A stretch of 64,000 nucleotides of DNA. Origin: Arenibacter palladensis. Its GTDB lineage: Bacteria > Bacteroidota > Bacteroidia > Flavobacteriales > Flavobacteriaceae. The notes below the pieces were generated by a model. It did no database searches, was not told where the DNA came from, and saw only the letters and a list, made by a program, of their open reading frames with translations. This document shows, in pieces, positions 34,614-44,373 of this stretch. How positions within the stretch are numbered: position 1 is the stretch's first letter; the number at the start of each line of letters is the position of its first letter. Location: the NCBI RefSeq assembly GCF_900129275.1, contig NZ_FQUX01000005.1, positions 124,001 to 188,000 of the forward strand, given 5' to 3'. A program made the translations under genes and the position numbers.

Positions 34614-36194
34614 ATGGCTACTTCAAAAAAAATCTTTTTTTTCGGGGAAGATCATCTAACTGCAGGCCTGGCTTTATGCCTTGTAAGGGGAACGATCAAA
34701 GGGCAAATCTCTGAAACAGCAAGAAAAAAAATTCGGGAAAGTCACCAAACCGTATTACGTATTGTAGAAATGGGGCAACCTGTTTACGGAATCAATACTG
34801 GATTTGGCCCCTTGTGCACCACAAAGATTTCCAAAACCGAAACCAAAATACTACAAACCAATATACTTCAAAGTCATAGTGTAGGAGTTGGACAGCCTAT
34901 TGAAAACGAAATTGCAAAATTAATGCTTGTCTTAAAGGTCCATTCCCTTGCCAAAGGTTTCTCTGGTATTGCCGAAGTCACCTTGGACCGAATAATATGG
35001 CATATAGATAACGATGCAATTCCTATAGTACCCTCCCAAGGTTCGGTAGGAGCATCTGGTGACCTTGCCCCTTTATCCCATTTATTTTTGCCTCTAATAG
35101 GATTAGGAAAAGTTAGGTATATAAGAAAGGTGATTTCAACTGCGCAACTGCATAGAATTTATGGATTGGAGTCGTTGGAATTGGGCCCCAAAGAAGGGCT
35201 GGCCCTTATTAACGGCACCCAATTCATAGCTGCCCATGCTGTAATGGTAATAGATAAAATGCAGGCTTGCCTTACACATGCCGACATCATTGGGGCCATG
35301 ATGATCGAAGGATTACAGGGTAGTGTAAAACCGTTTTATAAAGAGCTGCACGACCTGCGCCCATTTAAAGGCAACAGCCACGTGGCCGCTAAAATCCGCT
35401 TTCTATTGGAAGATTCGGAAATTATGCAAGACCACATAGATTGTGAGCGGGTACAAGACCCCTATTCGCTAAGGTGCATCCCCCAAGTACATGGTGCTTC
35501 CAGAAATGCTTGGTTACATTTAAAAGAACTGTTGGAGATAGAACTAAATTCAGTTACGGATAACCCCATCATCATCAATGAGGAATTAACGATCAGTGGG
35601 GGCAGTTTTCATGGACAGCCTTTAGCTATGGCACTGGACTACGCCTGCCTAGCAGCCTCCGAGTTGGGCAACATTTCTGACCGCCGCATTTATTTGGCCA
35701 TGGAAGGCAACAGTCCAGGAGTGCCAAAATTGTTGATGAAAGACACCGGCATCAATTCGGGATATATGATCCTGCAATATACCACTGCGGCTCTGGCCAG
35801 TGAAAATAAGGGATTGTGTTTCCCGGCCAGTGCGGATAGCATTCCTACTTCCCTAGGCCAGGAAGACCATGTTAGCATGGGATCCATAAGCGGCAGAAAA
35901 GCCCTTCAGGTATTGGAAAATGTAGAGAAAATATTGGCCATTGAACTCCTGACGGCAGCACAGGCCTTTGAGTTTAGAAAACCGATGAAATCTGGAGTAT
36001 TGTTAGATGAAGTCCACAAAACTATTCGCAAAAAAGTGGCCTTTGCCGATAAAGACAGGGTGTTTTCCGATGATATTGAAAAAGGAATCGAAATGATCAA
36101 GGAACGCACCATATTACATTCGGTAGAAAAAACAATGAAACGCAACAATCTGAAAATGGAAAGTCCATACGAAGAGGAATTTGAAAAATATTAA
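34614..36194 (+). CDS. hutH: Histidine ammonia-lyase
   Basis: 526 residues, normal for the family. The MIO cofactor triad Ala-Ser-Gly is at 147-149 in 'GSVGASGDLAPLSH'. Also present are 'YGINTGFGPLC', 'NGTQ', 'QDHIDCERVQDPYSLRC' and 'SVTDNPII'. It removes ammonia from histidine to give urocanate, the first step of histidine use. First gene of hutH-hutI-hutU; the later hutG lies 8 kb downstream after three unrelated genes. A LysR gene is divergent. Confidence 0.95.
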   Translation: MATSKKIFFFGEDHLTAGLALCLVRGTIKGQISETARKKIRESHQTVLRIVEMGQPVYGINTGFGPLCTTKISKTETKILQTNILQSHSVGVGQPIENEIAKLMLVLKVHSLAKGFSGIAEVTLDRIIWHIDNDAIPIVPSQGSVGASGDLAPLSHLFLPLIGLGKVRYIRKVISTAQLHRIYGLESLELGPKEGLALINGTQFIAAHAVMVIDKMQACLTHADIIGAMMIEGLQGSVKPFYKELHDLRPFKGNSHVAAKIRFLLEDSEIMQDHIDCERVQDPYSLRCIPQVHGASRNAWLHLKELLEIELNSVTDNPIIINEELTISGGSFHGQPLAMALDYACLAASELGNISDRRIYLAMEGNSPGVPKLLMKDTGINSGYMILQYTTAALASENKGLCFPASADSIPTSLGQEDHVSMGSISGRKALQVLENVEKILAIELLTAAQAFEFRKPMKSGVLLDEVHKTIRKKVAFADKDRVFSDDIEKGIEMIKERTILHSVEKTMKRNNLKMESPYEEEFEKY

Positions 36195-36246
36195 TTAATA
36201 GCCAAGCCATCAGCAGCAATCTGCATGCTATAGATCTTAGACAATC

Positions 36247-37494
36247 ATGAAAAAATATACCCTTATAGGCCCCTTTAAACAAATTTTGACCATGGCAGGT
36301 TTACCACTAAAAGGAGCTCTTTCGGACGAGCAATTGCCAATTGTTGAAAACGGGGGTATTATTATGGTAGATGAAAAAATTCATGCCATAGGGTCTTATC
36401 CCCAAATTCAGGCGGAAGCAAATGGCCTAAATGCCGAAAACATAAATATTCAAACCAATATGGTATGCCTTCCCGGCTTAATAGATGCACATACGCATAT
36501 TTGCTTTGGAGGAAGCAGGGCCAAGGACTATGCCCTTCGCAATTCCGGCAAAACCTATCTAGAGATTGCCAAAGCTGGCGGTGGAATCTGGGATACCGTT
36601 ACCGAGACAAGAAAAGCCACAACTTCCTCCCTTATTGAGGGCGTAAAAACGAGGGCGGACAGACATTTGACCCATGGAGTGACGACCATAGAAGTGAAAA
36701 GTGGCTACGGACTTTCGGTACAGGAGGAACTAAAAATGTTAAGGGCCATTGCATTGGCCAAAGAACAATGCCAGTCCGACCTGATTCCTACCTGTTTGGC
36801 GGCACATATGGTGCCAAAAGATTACAAGGGCGGTCCAGCCGATTATCTCCTGGAAATAAGCACTTCACTATTTCCAATTTTAAAAAAGGAACAGTTAGCC
36901 AAAAGGATCGATGCCTTTGTGGAAGAAGGGGCGTTTTCCCCAGCTTCAATTGCGGCATATTTTGACAAAGCCAAAGCCATGGGTTTCGATATCACCGTAC
37001 ACGCCGACCAATTCTCAACCGGAGGCAGTGGGGTGGCGGTTAAATATAAGGCAGTAAGTGCCGATCATCTGGAAGCCAGTTCAGAAAAAGAAATTCAGCT
37101 TTTGGCCAAAAGCAATGTAGTGGCCACCGCCTTGCCGGGCGCCTCTATGGCATTGGGCTGCAACTATGCCCCTGCCCGCCGATTTTTGAATGCCGGAGCA
37201 GCCTTGGCCATAGCCAGTGATTGGAACCCTGGTTCCGCTCCAATGGGTAATTTGATGGTACAGGCCGCGGTTCTGGGTGCCTTTGAAAAACTCAGCAATA
37301 CAGAGGTGTTGGCGGGGATTACCTATAGGGCAGCGGCTGCTTTAAACCTACAGGACAGGGGTATATTAAAAACCGGATTATTGGCCGATTTCATAGCATT
37401 TCCAACCAACGATTACCAGGAGATCCTTTACCAGCAAGGTATGATGCCCCCTTCCCTTGTCTACAAAAAAGGAAAATTGGCAGTCAATATATAA
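36247..37494 (+). CDS. hutI: Imidazolonepropionase
   Basis: 415 residues of the amidohydrolase superfamily. The metal site 'DAHTHICFGGSRAKDY' (about 80-95), 'THGVTTIEVKSGYGL', 'DITVHADQFS', 'SADHLEAS' and 'IASDWNPGSAPM' are typical of HutI. It opens the imidazolone ring to N-formimidoylglutamate, the third step. It starts 52 bp after hutH and ends 18 bp before hutU. Confidence 0.95.
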   Translation: MKKYTLIGPFKQILTMAGLPLKGALSDEQLPIVENGGIIMVDEKIHAIGSYPQIQAEANGLNAENINIQTNMVCLPGLIDAHTHICFGGSRAKDYALRNSGKTYLEIAKAGGGIWDTVTETRKATTSSLIEGVKTRADRHLTHGVTTIEVKSGYGLSVQEELKMLRAIALAKEQCQSDLIPTCLAAHMVPKDYKGGPADYLLEISTSLFPILKKEQLAKRIDAFVEEGAFSPASIAAYFDKAKAMGFDITVHADQFSTGGSGVAVKYKAVSADHLEASSEKEIQLLAKSNVVATALPGASMALGCNYAPARRFLNAGAALAIASDWNPGSAPMGNLMVQAAVLGAFEKLSNTEVLAGITYRAAAALNLQDRGILKTGLLADFIAFPTNDYQEILYQQGMMPPSLVYKKGKLAVNI

Positions 37495-37512
37495 TCAAAA
37501 AAGACGCGAACG

Positions 37513-39525
37513 ATGACGATCGAGAATTTTAAAGCACAAATACTCCAAGGCATACCCAAGGAAATGCCACAAACTAAAATCTATCCCAAGAATGCCAATA
37601 GAGCCCCAAAACGTAAGGATATCCTAACCCTAGAGGAGAAGAAATTGGCCATACGCAATGCCTTGCGCTACTTTCCTCCGGATTGGCACGAGATCCTCGG
37701 AAAAGAATTTGCCCAAGAATTGAATACTCTGGGTAGAATCTATATGTATCGCTTTAAGCCAGATTATCCACTACATGCAAGACCAATTAATGATTATCCT
37801 GCGAAAACAGTAGAAGCTGCCAGTATTATGCTAATGATCCAAAACAATTTGGATCCTAAAGTGGCACAACATCCCGAAGAACTAATAACCTATGGGGGCA
37901 ACGGTGCCGTTTTTCAGAATTGGGCGCAGTATCTTTTGACCATGCAGTACATGGCGAATATGACCAACGAACAAACCCTGCATATTTATTCCGGACATCC
38001 CATGGGGCTATTTCCCTCCTCCAAAGAGGCCCCAAGAGTAGTAGTAACCAATGGGATGATGATCCCCAACTACTCCAAACAGGACGACTGGGAGAAATAT
38101 AATGCCCTTGGTGTTACCCAATACGGACAAATGACGGCCGGGTCCTATATGTATATTGGGCCGCAAGGAATAGTTCACGGCACTACTATTACTGTCCTGA
38201 ACGCCTTTAGAAAAGTCTTACAAAAAGGAGAATCGGCCAAAGGAAAAATATTCCTCACCTCCGGTTTAGGAGGAATGAGCGGAGCCCAGCCCAAGGCCGG
38301 AAATATTGCCGGCTGCATTACCATATGTGCTGAGGTAAATAAAGATGCTGCACAAAAAAGATACCAGCAAGCTTGGGTAGATGAGCTTTTGGAAGACCTG
38401 GACCAATTGGTAAAACGAACCAGACTGGCCATTCAAAAAGAGGAAGTAGTTTCCTTGGCCTACATCGGCAACATTGTTGACGTATGGGAAAGGTTTGACC
38501 ATGAAAACATATTCATTCATTTGGGATCCGATCAGACCTCTCTTCACAACCCATGGTCAGGGGGGTATTATCCTGCTGGTCTTTCTTTTGAAGAATCCAA
38601 TAATTTGATGCGCAGTAATCCTGAAGCTTTTAGACAAAAAGTAAAAGCTTCGTTAAGAAGACAGGTTGAGGCCATTAACAGACATACCGCCAAAGGGACC
38701 TACTTTTTTGATTATGGCAACGCTTTCTTATTGGAAGCATCCAGGGCGGGAGCAGATATCATGGCGAGTAATGGCATCAACTTTAAATATCCCTCCTATG
38801 TGCAGGAAATTTTAGGCCCCTTGTGTTTCGATTACGGCTTTGGACCCTTTAGGTGGGTATGCACCTCGGGAGACCCCAAGGATTTACAATTAACCGATGA
38901 TCTTGCACTTCAAATTTTGGAAGAAATTAGCACTAATGCACCTTCTGAAATCCAGCAACAAATACAGGACAACATAAAATGGATCCGGGAAGCTTCATCC
39001 AATAAATTAGTAGTAGGGTCTCAGGCCCGAATCTTATATGCAGATGCAGAGGGAAGGACCAAAATTGCCATGGCCTTCAACGCTGCGATAAACTCTGGAG
39101 AAATCAGTGCACCTGTGGTTTTAGGGCGGGACCACCATGACGTAGGCGGTACGGATTCCCCTTTCAGGGAAACCAGCAATATTTATGACGGTAGTAAATT
39201 TACCGCAGATATGGCTATCCATAATGTCATCGGCGATAGTTTTAGGGGTGCTACTTGGGTATCCATTCACAACGGTGGTGGAGTTGGTTGGGGAGAAGTC
39301 ATCAACGGTGGCTTCGGTTTAGTCCTGGATGGTTCGGACAATGCCGCGAAGCGCTTAAAAAACATGCTGTTCTATGATGTAAATAATGGGATATCGCGAA
39401 GAAGTTGGGCCAGAAACAAAGAAGCATTATTTGCAATAAAACGAGAAATGGCGCGTACACCGGAATTAAAGGTTACCTTGCCAAATATAGTTGAGGATGA
39501 ATTACTGGATTTGTTGTTTCAATAA
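37513..39525 (+). CDS. hutU: Urocanate hydratase, long Bacteroidota form
   Basis: 670 residues, about 110 longer than the E. coli or Pseudomonas type but normal for Bacteroidota. Conserved NAD-binding pieces are 'YGGNGAVFQNWAQYL', 'TAGSYMYIGPQGIVHGTT', 'TSGLGGMSGAQPKAGNIAG', 'GSDQTSLHNPWSGGYYP' and, near the end, 'IHNGGGVGWGEVINGGFGL'. It hydrates urocanate to imidazolonepropionate, the second step. Last of the hutHIU group; no strong terminator is visible before the following methyltransferase gene, 237 bp on. Confidence 0.94.
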   Translation: MTIENFKAQILQGIPKEMPQTKIYPKNANRAPKRKDILTLEEKKLAIRNALRYFPPDWHEILGKEFAQELNTLGRIYMYRFKPDYPLHARPINDYPAKTVEAASIMLMIQNNLDPKVAQHPEELITYGGNGAVFQNWAQYLLTMQYMANMTNEQTLHIYSGHPMGLFPSSKEAPRVVVTNGMMIPNYSKQDDWEKYNALGVTQYGQMTAGSYMYIGPQGIVHGTTITVLNAFRKVLQKGESAKGKIFLTSGLGGMSGAQPKAGNIAGCITICAEVNKDAAQKRYQQAWVDELLEDLDQLVKRTRLAIQKEEVVSLAYIGNIVDVWERFDHENIFIHLGSDQTSLHNPWSGGYYPAGLSFEESNNLMRSNPEAFRQKVKASLRRQVEAINRHTAKGTYFFDYGNAFLLEASRAGADIMASNGINFKYPSYVQEILGPLCFDYGFGPFRWVCTSGDPKDLQLTDDLALQILEEISTNAPSEIQQQIQDNIKWIREASSNKLVVGSQARILYADAEGRTKIAMAFNAAINSGEISAPVVLGRDHHDVGGTDSPFRETSNIYDGSKFTADMAIHNVIGDSFRGATWVSIHNGGGVGWGEVINGGFGLVLDGSDNAAKRLKNMLFYDVNNGISRRSWARNKEALFAIKREMARTPELKVTLPNIVEDELLDLLFQ

Positions 39526-39762
39526 AAATTAATTTCAAGTCTTTTTGATTGCCACTTATGCCCAACCAGGCTATGTCGTAATCAAAATCCTACGGGCCAC
39601 CGTGTTTAGGGCAAAAATAGATATCCAAAATTTTAAATATTACATGGAATCATTTATTTTTATTCGCTGAACAGTCCCTCAACCAGAAATATAGACTTTG
39701 TAATAAGGATTGTTCCCCCTTTTGTTGGAACAAACATTCTATAAATTAGTATATCTAAAATA

Positions 39763-40617
39763 ATGATTCCTTGTCCAATCTGTAACCAGCCCAATTCCAA
39801 ATTAAAATACCAGCTTAAATTCAATGTACATGAATGTGCAAACTGCGGTTTTCAATTTTGTCCCGATGCCACTTTCAATAAAAGCATGGTTTCCGATTTA
39901 AATGAAGAAACCCGTGAAAAAGCACTCATCAATTTAAGAAAAGAGAATTTCCAACATATCATAGCCTCTATTAAGAAAAACAAAGAAATTGAATCCAAGG
40001 GACTGGAGGTAGGCCCTGGATATGGTTGGTTTTTGGAGGTATGCAGGGACCATGGTATTCGTTGCTCGGGTATTGAACCTGAAACCCGCTTCAATGAACA
40101 CTACAAAAAGGAAGGCTTGCAAGTTACGAATGGTTTTTTTCCACAAGATCTTCCAAACGAATCACATTTTGATTTTATTGCCTATAATGATGTATTGGAA
40201 CACCTACCCGATCTAAAGGGAATTATGGAGGCCAATTACAATTTACTAAATTCCGAAGGCCTATTGATCGTTAATTTACCGCAACAAGATGGTTTAATTT
40301 ATTTCATTTCCAAAATAGCCTATCTATTTGGGGTAAAATCGTTGATGGACAGAATGTGGCAATTTAATTTTCACAGCCCACATATGAGTTACTTTACCAA
40401 ACAAACCATGCATAAACTGGCCCAAGACAACAATTTTGAAGCCGTGGAATCTTTTCCATTAAAAACTATCAATTTATCTGAAATATCAGATAGGATAGAA
40501 CAGGATAAACAACAAGGAACGCTCGCCAAAATAGCCACTAAAATTGGAGTGTTCATTTTGTTTCCCTTTCTACAAATTTTCCCAGACACCCGTTGTTTTA
40601 TATTTGTAAAAAGGTAA
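39763..40617 (+). CDS. SAM-dependent methyltransferase with N-terminal zinc-ribbon
   Basis: 284 residues. An N-terminal zinc-ribbon-like segment with CxxC pairs ('CPICNQ' and 'HECANCGFQFCP') is followed by a class I methyltransferase domain (motif I 'GLEVGPGYGWFLEVC', then 'FDFIAYNDVLEHLPD'), as in the Methyltransf_23 group. Zinc-ribbon methyltransferases are frequent in polysaccharide and glycan gene clusters. Here it begins a three-gene group with a TPR-containing GT-C-like membrane protein and a GT2 enzyme, so it may modify a glycan or lipid carrier. Substrate unknown. Confidence 0.85.
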   Translation: MIPCPICNQPNSKLKYQLKFNVHECANCGFQFCPDATFNKSMVSDLNEETREKALINLRKENFQHIIASIKKNKEIESKGLEVGPGYGWFLEVCRDHGIRCSGIEPETRFNEHYKKEGLQVTNGFFPQDLPNESHFDFIAYNDVLEHLPDLKGIMEANYNLLNSEGLLIVNLPQQDGLIYFISKIAYLFGVKSLMDRMWQFNFHSPHMSYFTKQTMHKLAQDNNFEAVESFPLKTINLSEISDRIEQDKQQGTLAKIATKIGVFILFPFLQIFPDTRCFIFVKR

Positions 40618-40772
40618 ATGGGTAGAAAAAAATGTAGTTTCTTCAAAACAACATTTAAAACCATATATCGTTAAAATGTTAATTTAGTTTGTTTATTATT
40701 ACGAATGGGCAGTTTGGAACTATATGATTCCTAATCGTTAAAACACCAAGAAGTATAAAATCACCAAACTCG

Positions 40773-43178
40773 ATGATTGAAAAATTATTAAAAATTAAAA
40801 AATCGATACACCAGTTTACCGGATTTTCCAGCGATAACAAAAACTCCTTTAGAGATCCAATATTTATTCTACTTGGCCTCCTTTTTACCTTGACTCTCTT
40901 TGCGGCCTACTCCAACCATTTCCAAAATGGCTTTCATTTTGATGATTCCCATACCATAGAAGACAACAAAGCCATTACAGAAGTGAACGCGGTGGCATTT
41001 TTTAAGGATGTAACAACCTTTAGCACACTCCCCAGCAATAGGTCTTACCGACCCTATACCACGCTTGAAAATGCTATTGATTACAAATTGGGAGATGGAC
41101 TGGACCCCCTGGCATTCCATATCCACATTTTTATATTTTTTATTTTAACCTGCGCTGCCCTTTTCCTTTTTGTAAAAAAACTCTTGGACAGGTTGGAATT
41201 CTCCAATTACAATCAGTTCTGGGGACTGCTGATAGCTGCCACCTTCGGTTTATTGTGTGCCAATGCGGAAACGGTCAACTATATTATACAACGGTCGGAA
41301 ATTGTCGCCGGCTTCTATGTGCTTTTGGGATTTGTCGCATTTTTGAGTGGCGGAATATGGCGAAAATGGCATCTTTACCTCATTTTCCCTTTAATAGGTT
41401 TCTTTTCCAAGGAGATGGCCTTGGTGTTTTCACCGCTTTTGTTCCTGTATTTTTTAATTTTTGAAGAGGATGTAGATCTTTTGCGCTTCTACAGGACAAC
41501 AGAATTTAAAAAATGTATCCGATCCTTTATAAAGGTTTTTCCATCCTTTGTCCTGACGCTGGGCTTTCTAATTTTCTATTTCAGCATGCTCCCGGATACA
41601 TTTGCTCCCGGAGGTCCTGATCGCTACAATTATTTAATTACCCAACCTTTGGTTATGTGTCACTATATACTAACCTATTTTATTCCCTATAACCTATCTG
41701 CAGATACAGACTGGGTGGCTTTTGAATCGATTTTGGATTACAGGGCCATACTGGGCATTATAGGTATAGGTATATTGATTTTCTTAGCTTTTAAAACATC
41801 TAAAAAGAAGGAAACTAAATTATTTACCTTTGGCCTACTTTGGTTCTTTATCTCGCTACTGCCTTCTTCCTCTGTTCTTCCCTTTGCCGAGGTGCTTAAT
41901 GATCACCGGAGCTTTATCCCATACATGGGACTTACAATGGCTTTTGTATTTGGCACCAATTATATTCTTGAAACCTATTTTCCCAAAATACTGACTTCAA
42001 AAAAAGGTATGTCCATAATAGCCCTGTTCATAATCTTTTTCTTGTTTGCCAATGCCTATGGTGTGCACCAGCGAAACAAAGTATGGAAAGACGAGATCAG
42101 CCTTTGGAAGGATGTTACTGTAAAAAGTCCAAAAAATGGTCGGGGACATATGAATTATGGATTAGCATTAATGGCCCAGGGCGATTATACCAATGCCGAA
42201 ATATCGTTTAACAATGCCTTGGAATATGTTCCCAATTATTCCAGTATATACACCAATATGGGCATCTTGAAAAATGCTATAGGGGATAAGGAAAGTGCCG
42301 ACAAATATTTCCAAAAATCCTTATCCCTAAGTGATGCAAACCATAAAACCAAATACTTCTATGGTCGATATTTATTTCAGAACAATAAATTTAATGAGGC
42401 TATAGACCAATTTAAACAAGTAAACCAAAGTGTTCCCAATTATATTGAAACCAACGACTATATCTTTAAATCCTATCATAAACTTCAGGATTGGGAAAAC
42501 ATGAAAAGCTTTAGCAACGAAGTCTTGGAAAACCAGCCAAAAGATGATATGGCAAAAAAATATCTGGACATTGCCCTGAACAAAAAATCCATACTTACAG
42601 TTTTGGAAGAAGAGGTCAACAATGCTCCGAGCCCAGAGAAATACCTAAATTTAAGTTTACAATATTTCAATGAAAGCAACTACCAGGATTGTATAAGAGT
42701 CGCTGAAAAATCACTGGAATTAAATCCAGAATACGCCGATGCCTTAAATAATATTGGTATAGGTCATTTTTATCTGTTAAATTATGACCAGGCCATAGAG
42801 GCTTATGGCAAAGCACTGGAAATAAACCCGTCCTATCAATTGGCTAAGAACAATTTGGAAAATGCCAAGAACAAAAAGAAGGATATGGCCAATGCCATTT
42901 CAAATTTATCGGATAAGCAAGCATCTGCCTATTATATTAATCTTAGTCTGGAATTTTATCAAAAGGAAAAATACCAAACCAGTATCGCTGCCGCAAGGAA
43001 GTCGATCGCCATTGCACCCAACGCCATTGCCTATAACAACATTTGTTCTTCCTACAACCAACTAAAGGAATACCAAAAGGCAATAGCGGCATGTACTGAG
43101 GCGTTAAAATTAGACGCGAGTTCCAAACTGGCCAAGGGCAATCTAAATTACGCCCAAGAACAGATGAAAAACCAATAG
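40773..43178 (+). CDS. GT-C/TMTC-like membrane protein with TPR tail
   Basis: 801 residues. The first about 430 residues hold roughly ten membrane helices and the luminal motif 'GFHFDDSHTIEDNKAI' with an Asp pair, then 'NRSYRPYTTLENAIDY', as in TMTC-type GT-C mannosyltransferases. The C-terminal about 350 residues are TPR repeats ('GRGHMNYGLALMAQGDYTNA', 'YADALNNIGIGHFYLLNY', 'YDQAIEAYGKALEINPSY'). Such proteins transfer sugar from a polyprenyl-phosphate donor to protein. The donor could be made by the GT2 gene 50 bp downstream. O-glycosylation is well known in Bacteroidota, but the target is unknown. A TPR-only scaffold cannot be ruled out. Confidence 0.82.
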   Translation: MIEKLLKIKKSIHQFTGFSSDNKNSFRDPIFILLGLLFTLTLFAAYSNHFQNGFHFDDSHTIEDNKAITEVNAVAFFKDVTTFSTLPSNRSYRPYTTLENAIDYKLGDGLDPLAFHIHIFIFFILTCAALFLFVKKLLDRLEFSNYNQFWGLLIAATFGLLCANAETVNYIIQRSEIVAGFYVLLGFVAFLSGGIWRKWHLYLIFPLIGFFSKEMALVFSPLLFLYFLIFEEDVDLLRFYRTTEFKKCIRSFIKVFPSFVLTLGFLIFYFSMLPDTFAPGGPDRYNYLITQPLVMCHYILTYFIPYNLSADTDWVAFESILDYRAILGIIGIGILIFLAFKTSKKKETKLFTFGLLWFFISLLPSSSVLPFAEVLNDHRSFIPYMGLTMAFVFGTNYILETYFPKILTSKKGMSIIALFIIFFLFANAYGVHQRNKVWKDEISLWKDVTVKSPKNGRGHMNYGLALMAQGDYTNAEISFNNALEYVPNYSSIYTNMGILKNAIGDKESADKYFQKSLSLSDANHKTKYFYGRYLFQNNKFNEAIDQFKQVNQSVPNYIETNDYIFKSYHKLQDWENMKSFSNEVLENQPKDDMAKKYLDIALNKKSILTVLEEEVNNAPSPEKYLNLSLQYFNESNYQDCIRVAEKSLELNPEYADALNNIGIGHFYLLNYDQAIEAYGKALEINPSYQLAKNNLENAKNKKKDMANAISNLSDKQASAYYINLSLEFYQKEKYQTSIAAARKSIAIAPNAIAYNNICSSYNQLKEYQKAIAACTEALKLDASSKLAKGNLNYAQEQMKNQ

Positions 43179-43228
43179 AATAAAAGTCAACGCTATTGCA
43201 ACAATGAATCCCAATTAACCCGGCAACC

Positions 43229-44191
43229 ATGGAAACACAGAAATATCGCTCAATTAAAATTGCTGTTGTAATACCATTTTACAATGCCTCCAATGAAATA
43301 TTGCTTGTCATTTCCAAATTACCGGATTACATTCAAAATGTTATTATCGTAGACGACCAAAGTCCCACACCCCTGCCCAAAGCGGATATTGAAAAACTTG
43401 TACCATCCAAAACAACGGTCTATTTTTTAGAGAATCAGACAAATTTAGGGGTAGGTGGCGCTACCAAAAGAGGTTTTGAAAAAGCTATTGGAATTGGGGC
43501 AGAAATAATAATCAAGGTAGATGCCGATGACCAGATGGACTTGGGTTACCTTCCCGAATTACTGGATCCATTAATTGCAAACAAGTGCGATGTTGCCAAA
43601 GGGAATAGGTTTAGGGATTTAAGGGCTTTGAGATCCATGCCGCTTGCACGTAGAATTGGCAATCTAGGCTTATCGTTCCTTATAAAATCGGCCACGGGCT
43701 ATTGGCACAATTTTGATCCCACCAACGGGTTTTTGGCCCTTAAGACCGATGTTGTTAAAAAGTTGGATTTTAGTAAACTGGCCAACCGCTATTATTTTGA
43801 AACCTCCCTTTTATCACAACTATACTTTGAAAAGGCAGCTATCAAGGATGTTGCTATGCCAGCCATATACGGTGAGGAAAAATCGAGCATGAAAATATGG
43901 CAAATGCCTTTTGTTTTTGGGGCTAGATTAACCAGTACATTTGTAAAGCGTATTGTAAAGGAGTATTTTTTATACGATTTTAATATTGGATCTGTATACC
44001 TATTATTTGGTTTTCCATTGTTTATGTTCGGGCTCATATTCGGCATCACGGAATGGATTTATTATGCCTCTATAAACACCTTTGCCCCTACTGGTACCAT
44101 TATGATCGTCACACTATCCATTATATTGGGCTTTCAACTTATCCTTCAGGCTATCCAATACGATATAATAAATGCGCCAAAAGCCCAATAA
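43229..44191 (+). CDS. GT2-family glycosyltransferase (DPM1/GtrB-like)
   Basis: 320 residues. The catalytic GT2 domain has 'VVIPFYNASNEI', 'VIIVDDQSPTP', 'NLGVGGATKRGFEKAI' and the DxD-type 'IKVDADDQMDLGYL'. Two C-terminal membrane helices (about 255-280 and 288-308) follow. This matches polyprenyl-phosphate sugar synthases of the DPM1/GtrB type, which supply lipid-linked sugar to GT-C enzymes such as the one encoded just upstream. Sugar specificity is not predictable. It is in the middle of the hut cluster. Confidence 0.88.
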   Translation: METQKYRSIKIAVVIPFYNASNEILLVISKLPDYIQNVIIVDDQSPTPLPKADIEKLVPSKTTVYFLENQTNLGVGGATKRGFEKAIGIGAEIIIKVDADDQMDLGYLPELLDPLIANKCDVAKGNRFRDLRALRSMPLARRIGNLGLSFLIKSATGYWHNFDPTNGFLALKTDVVKKLDFSKLANRYYFETSLLSQLYFEKAAIKDVAMPAIYGEEKSSMKIWQMPFVFGARLTSTFVKRIVKEYFLYDFNIGSVYLLFGFPLFMFGLIFGITEWIYYASINTFAPTGTIMIVTLSIILGFQLILQAIQYDIINAPKAQ

Positions 44192-44373
44192 GGGCCTTCA
44201 ACTATGTCACAAAATATATTGTGTAACAGATACTGTGGTCCAAGGGAAAAACACTAATATTGATAATGATATTTTATAGGATAGCGAATTAGTTTTTCAA
44301 CTATTTTGTCCAAAGTTCTCTATGCATCAATGAATTGGTTAACTAGGCCATCAGCCCATAAAATTCTGTAAAA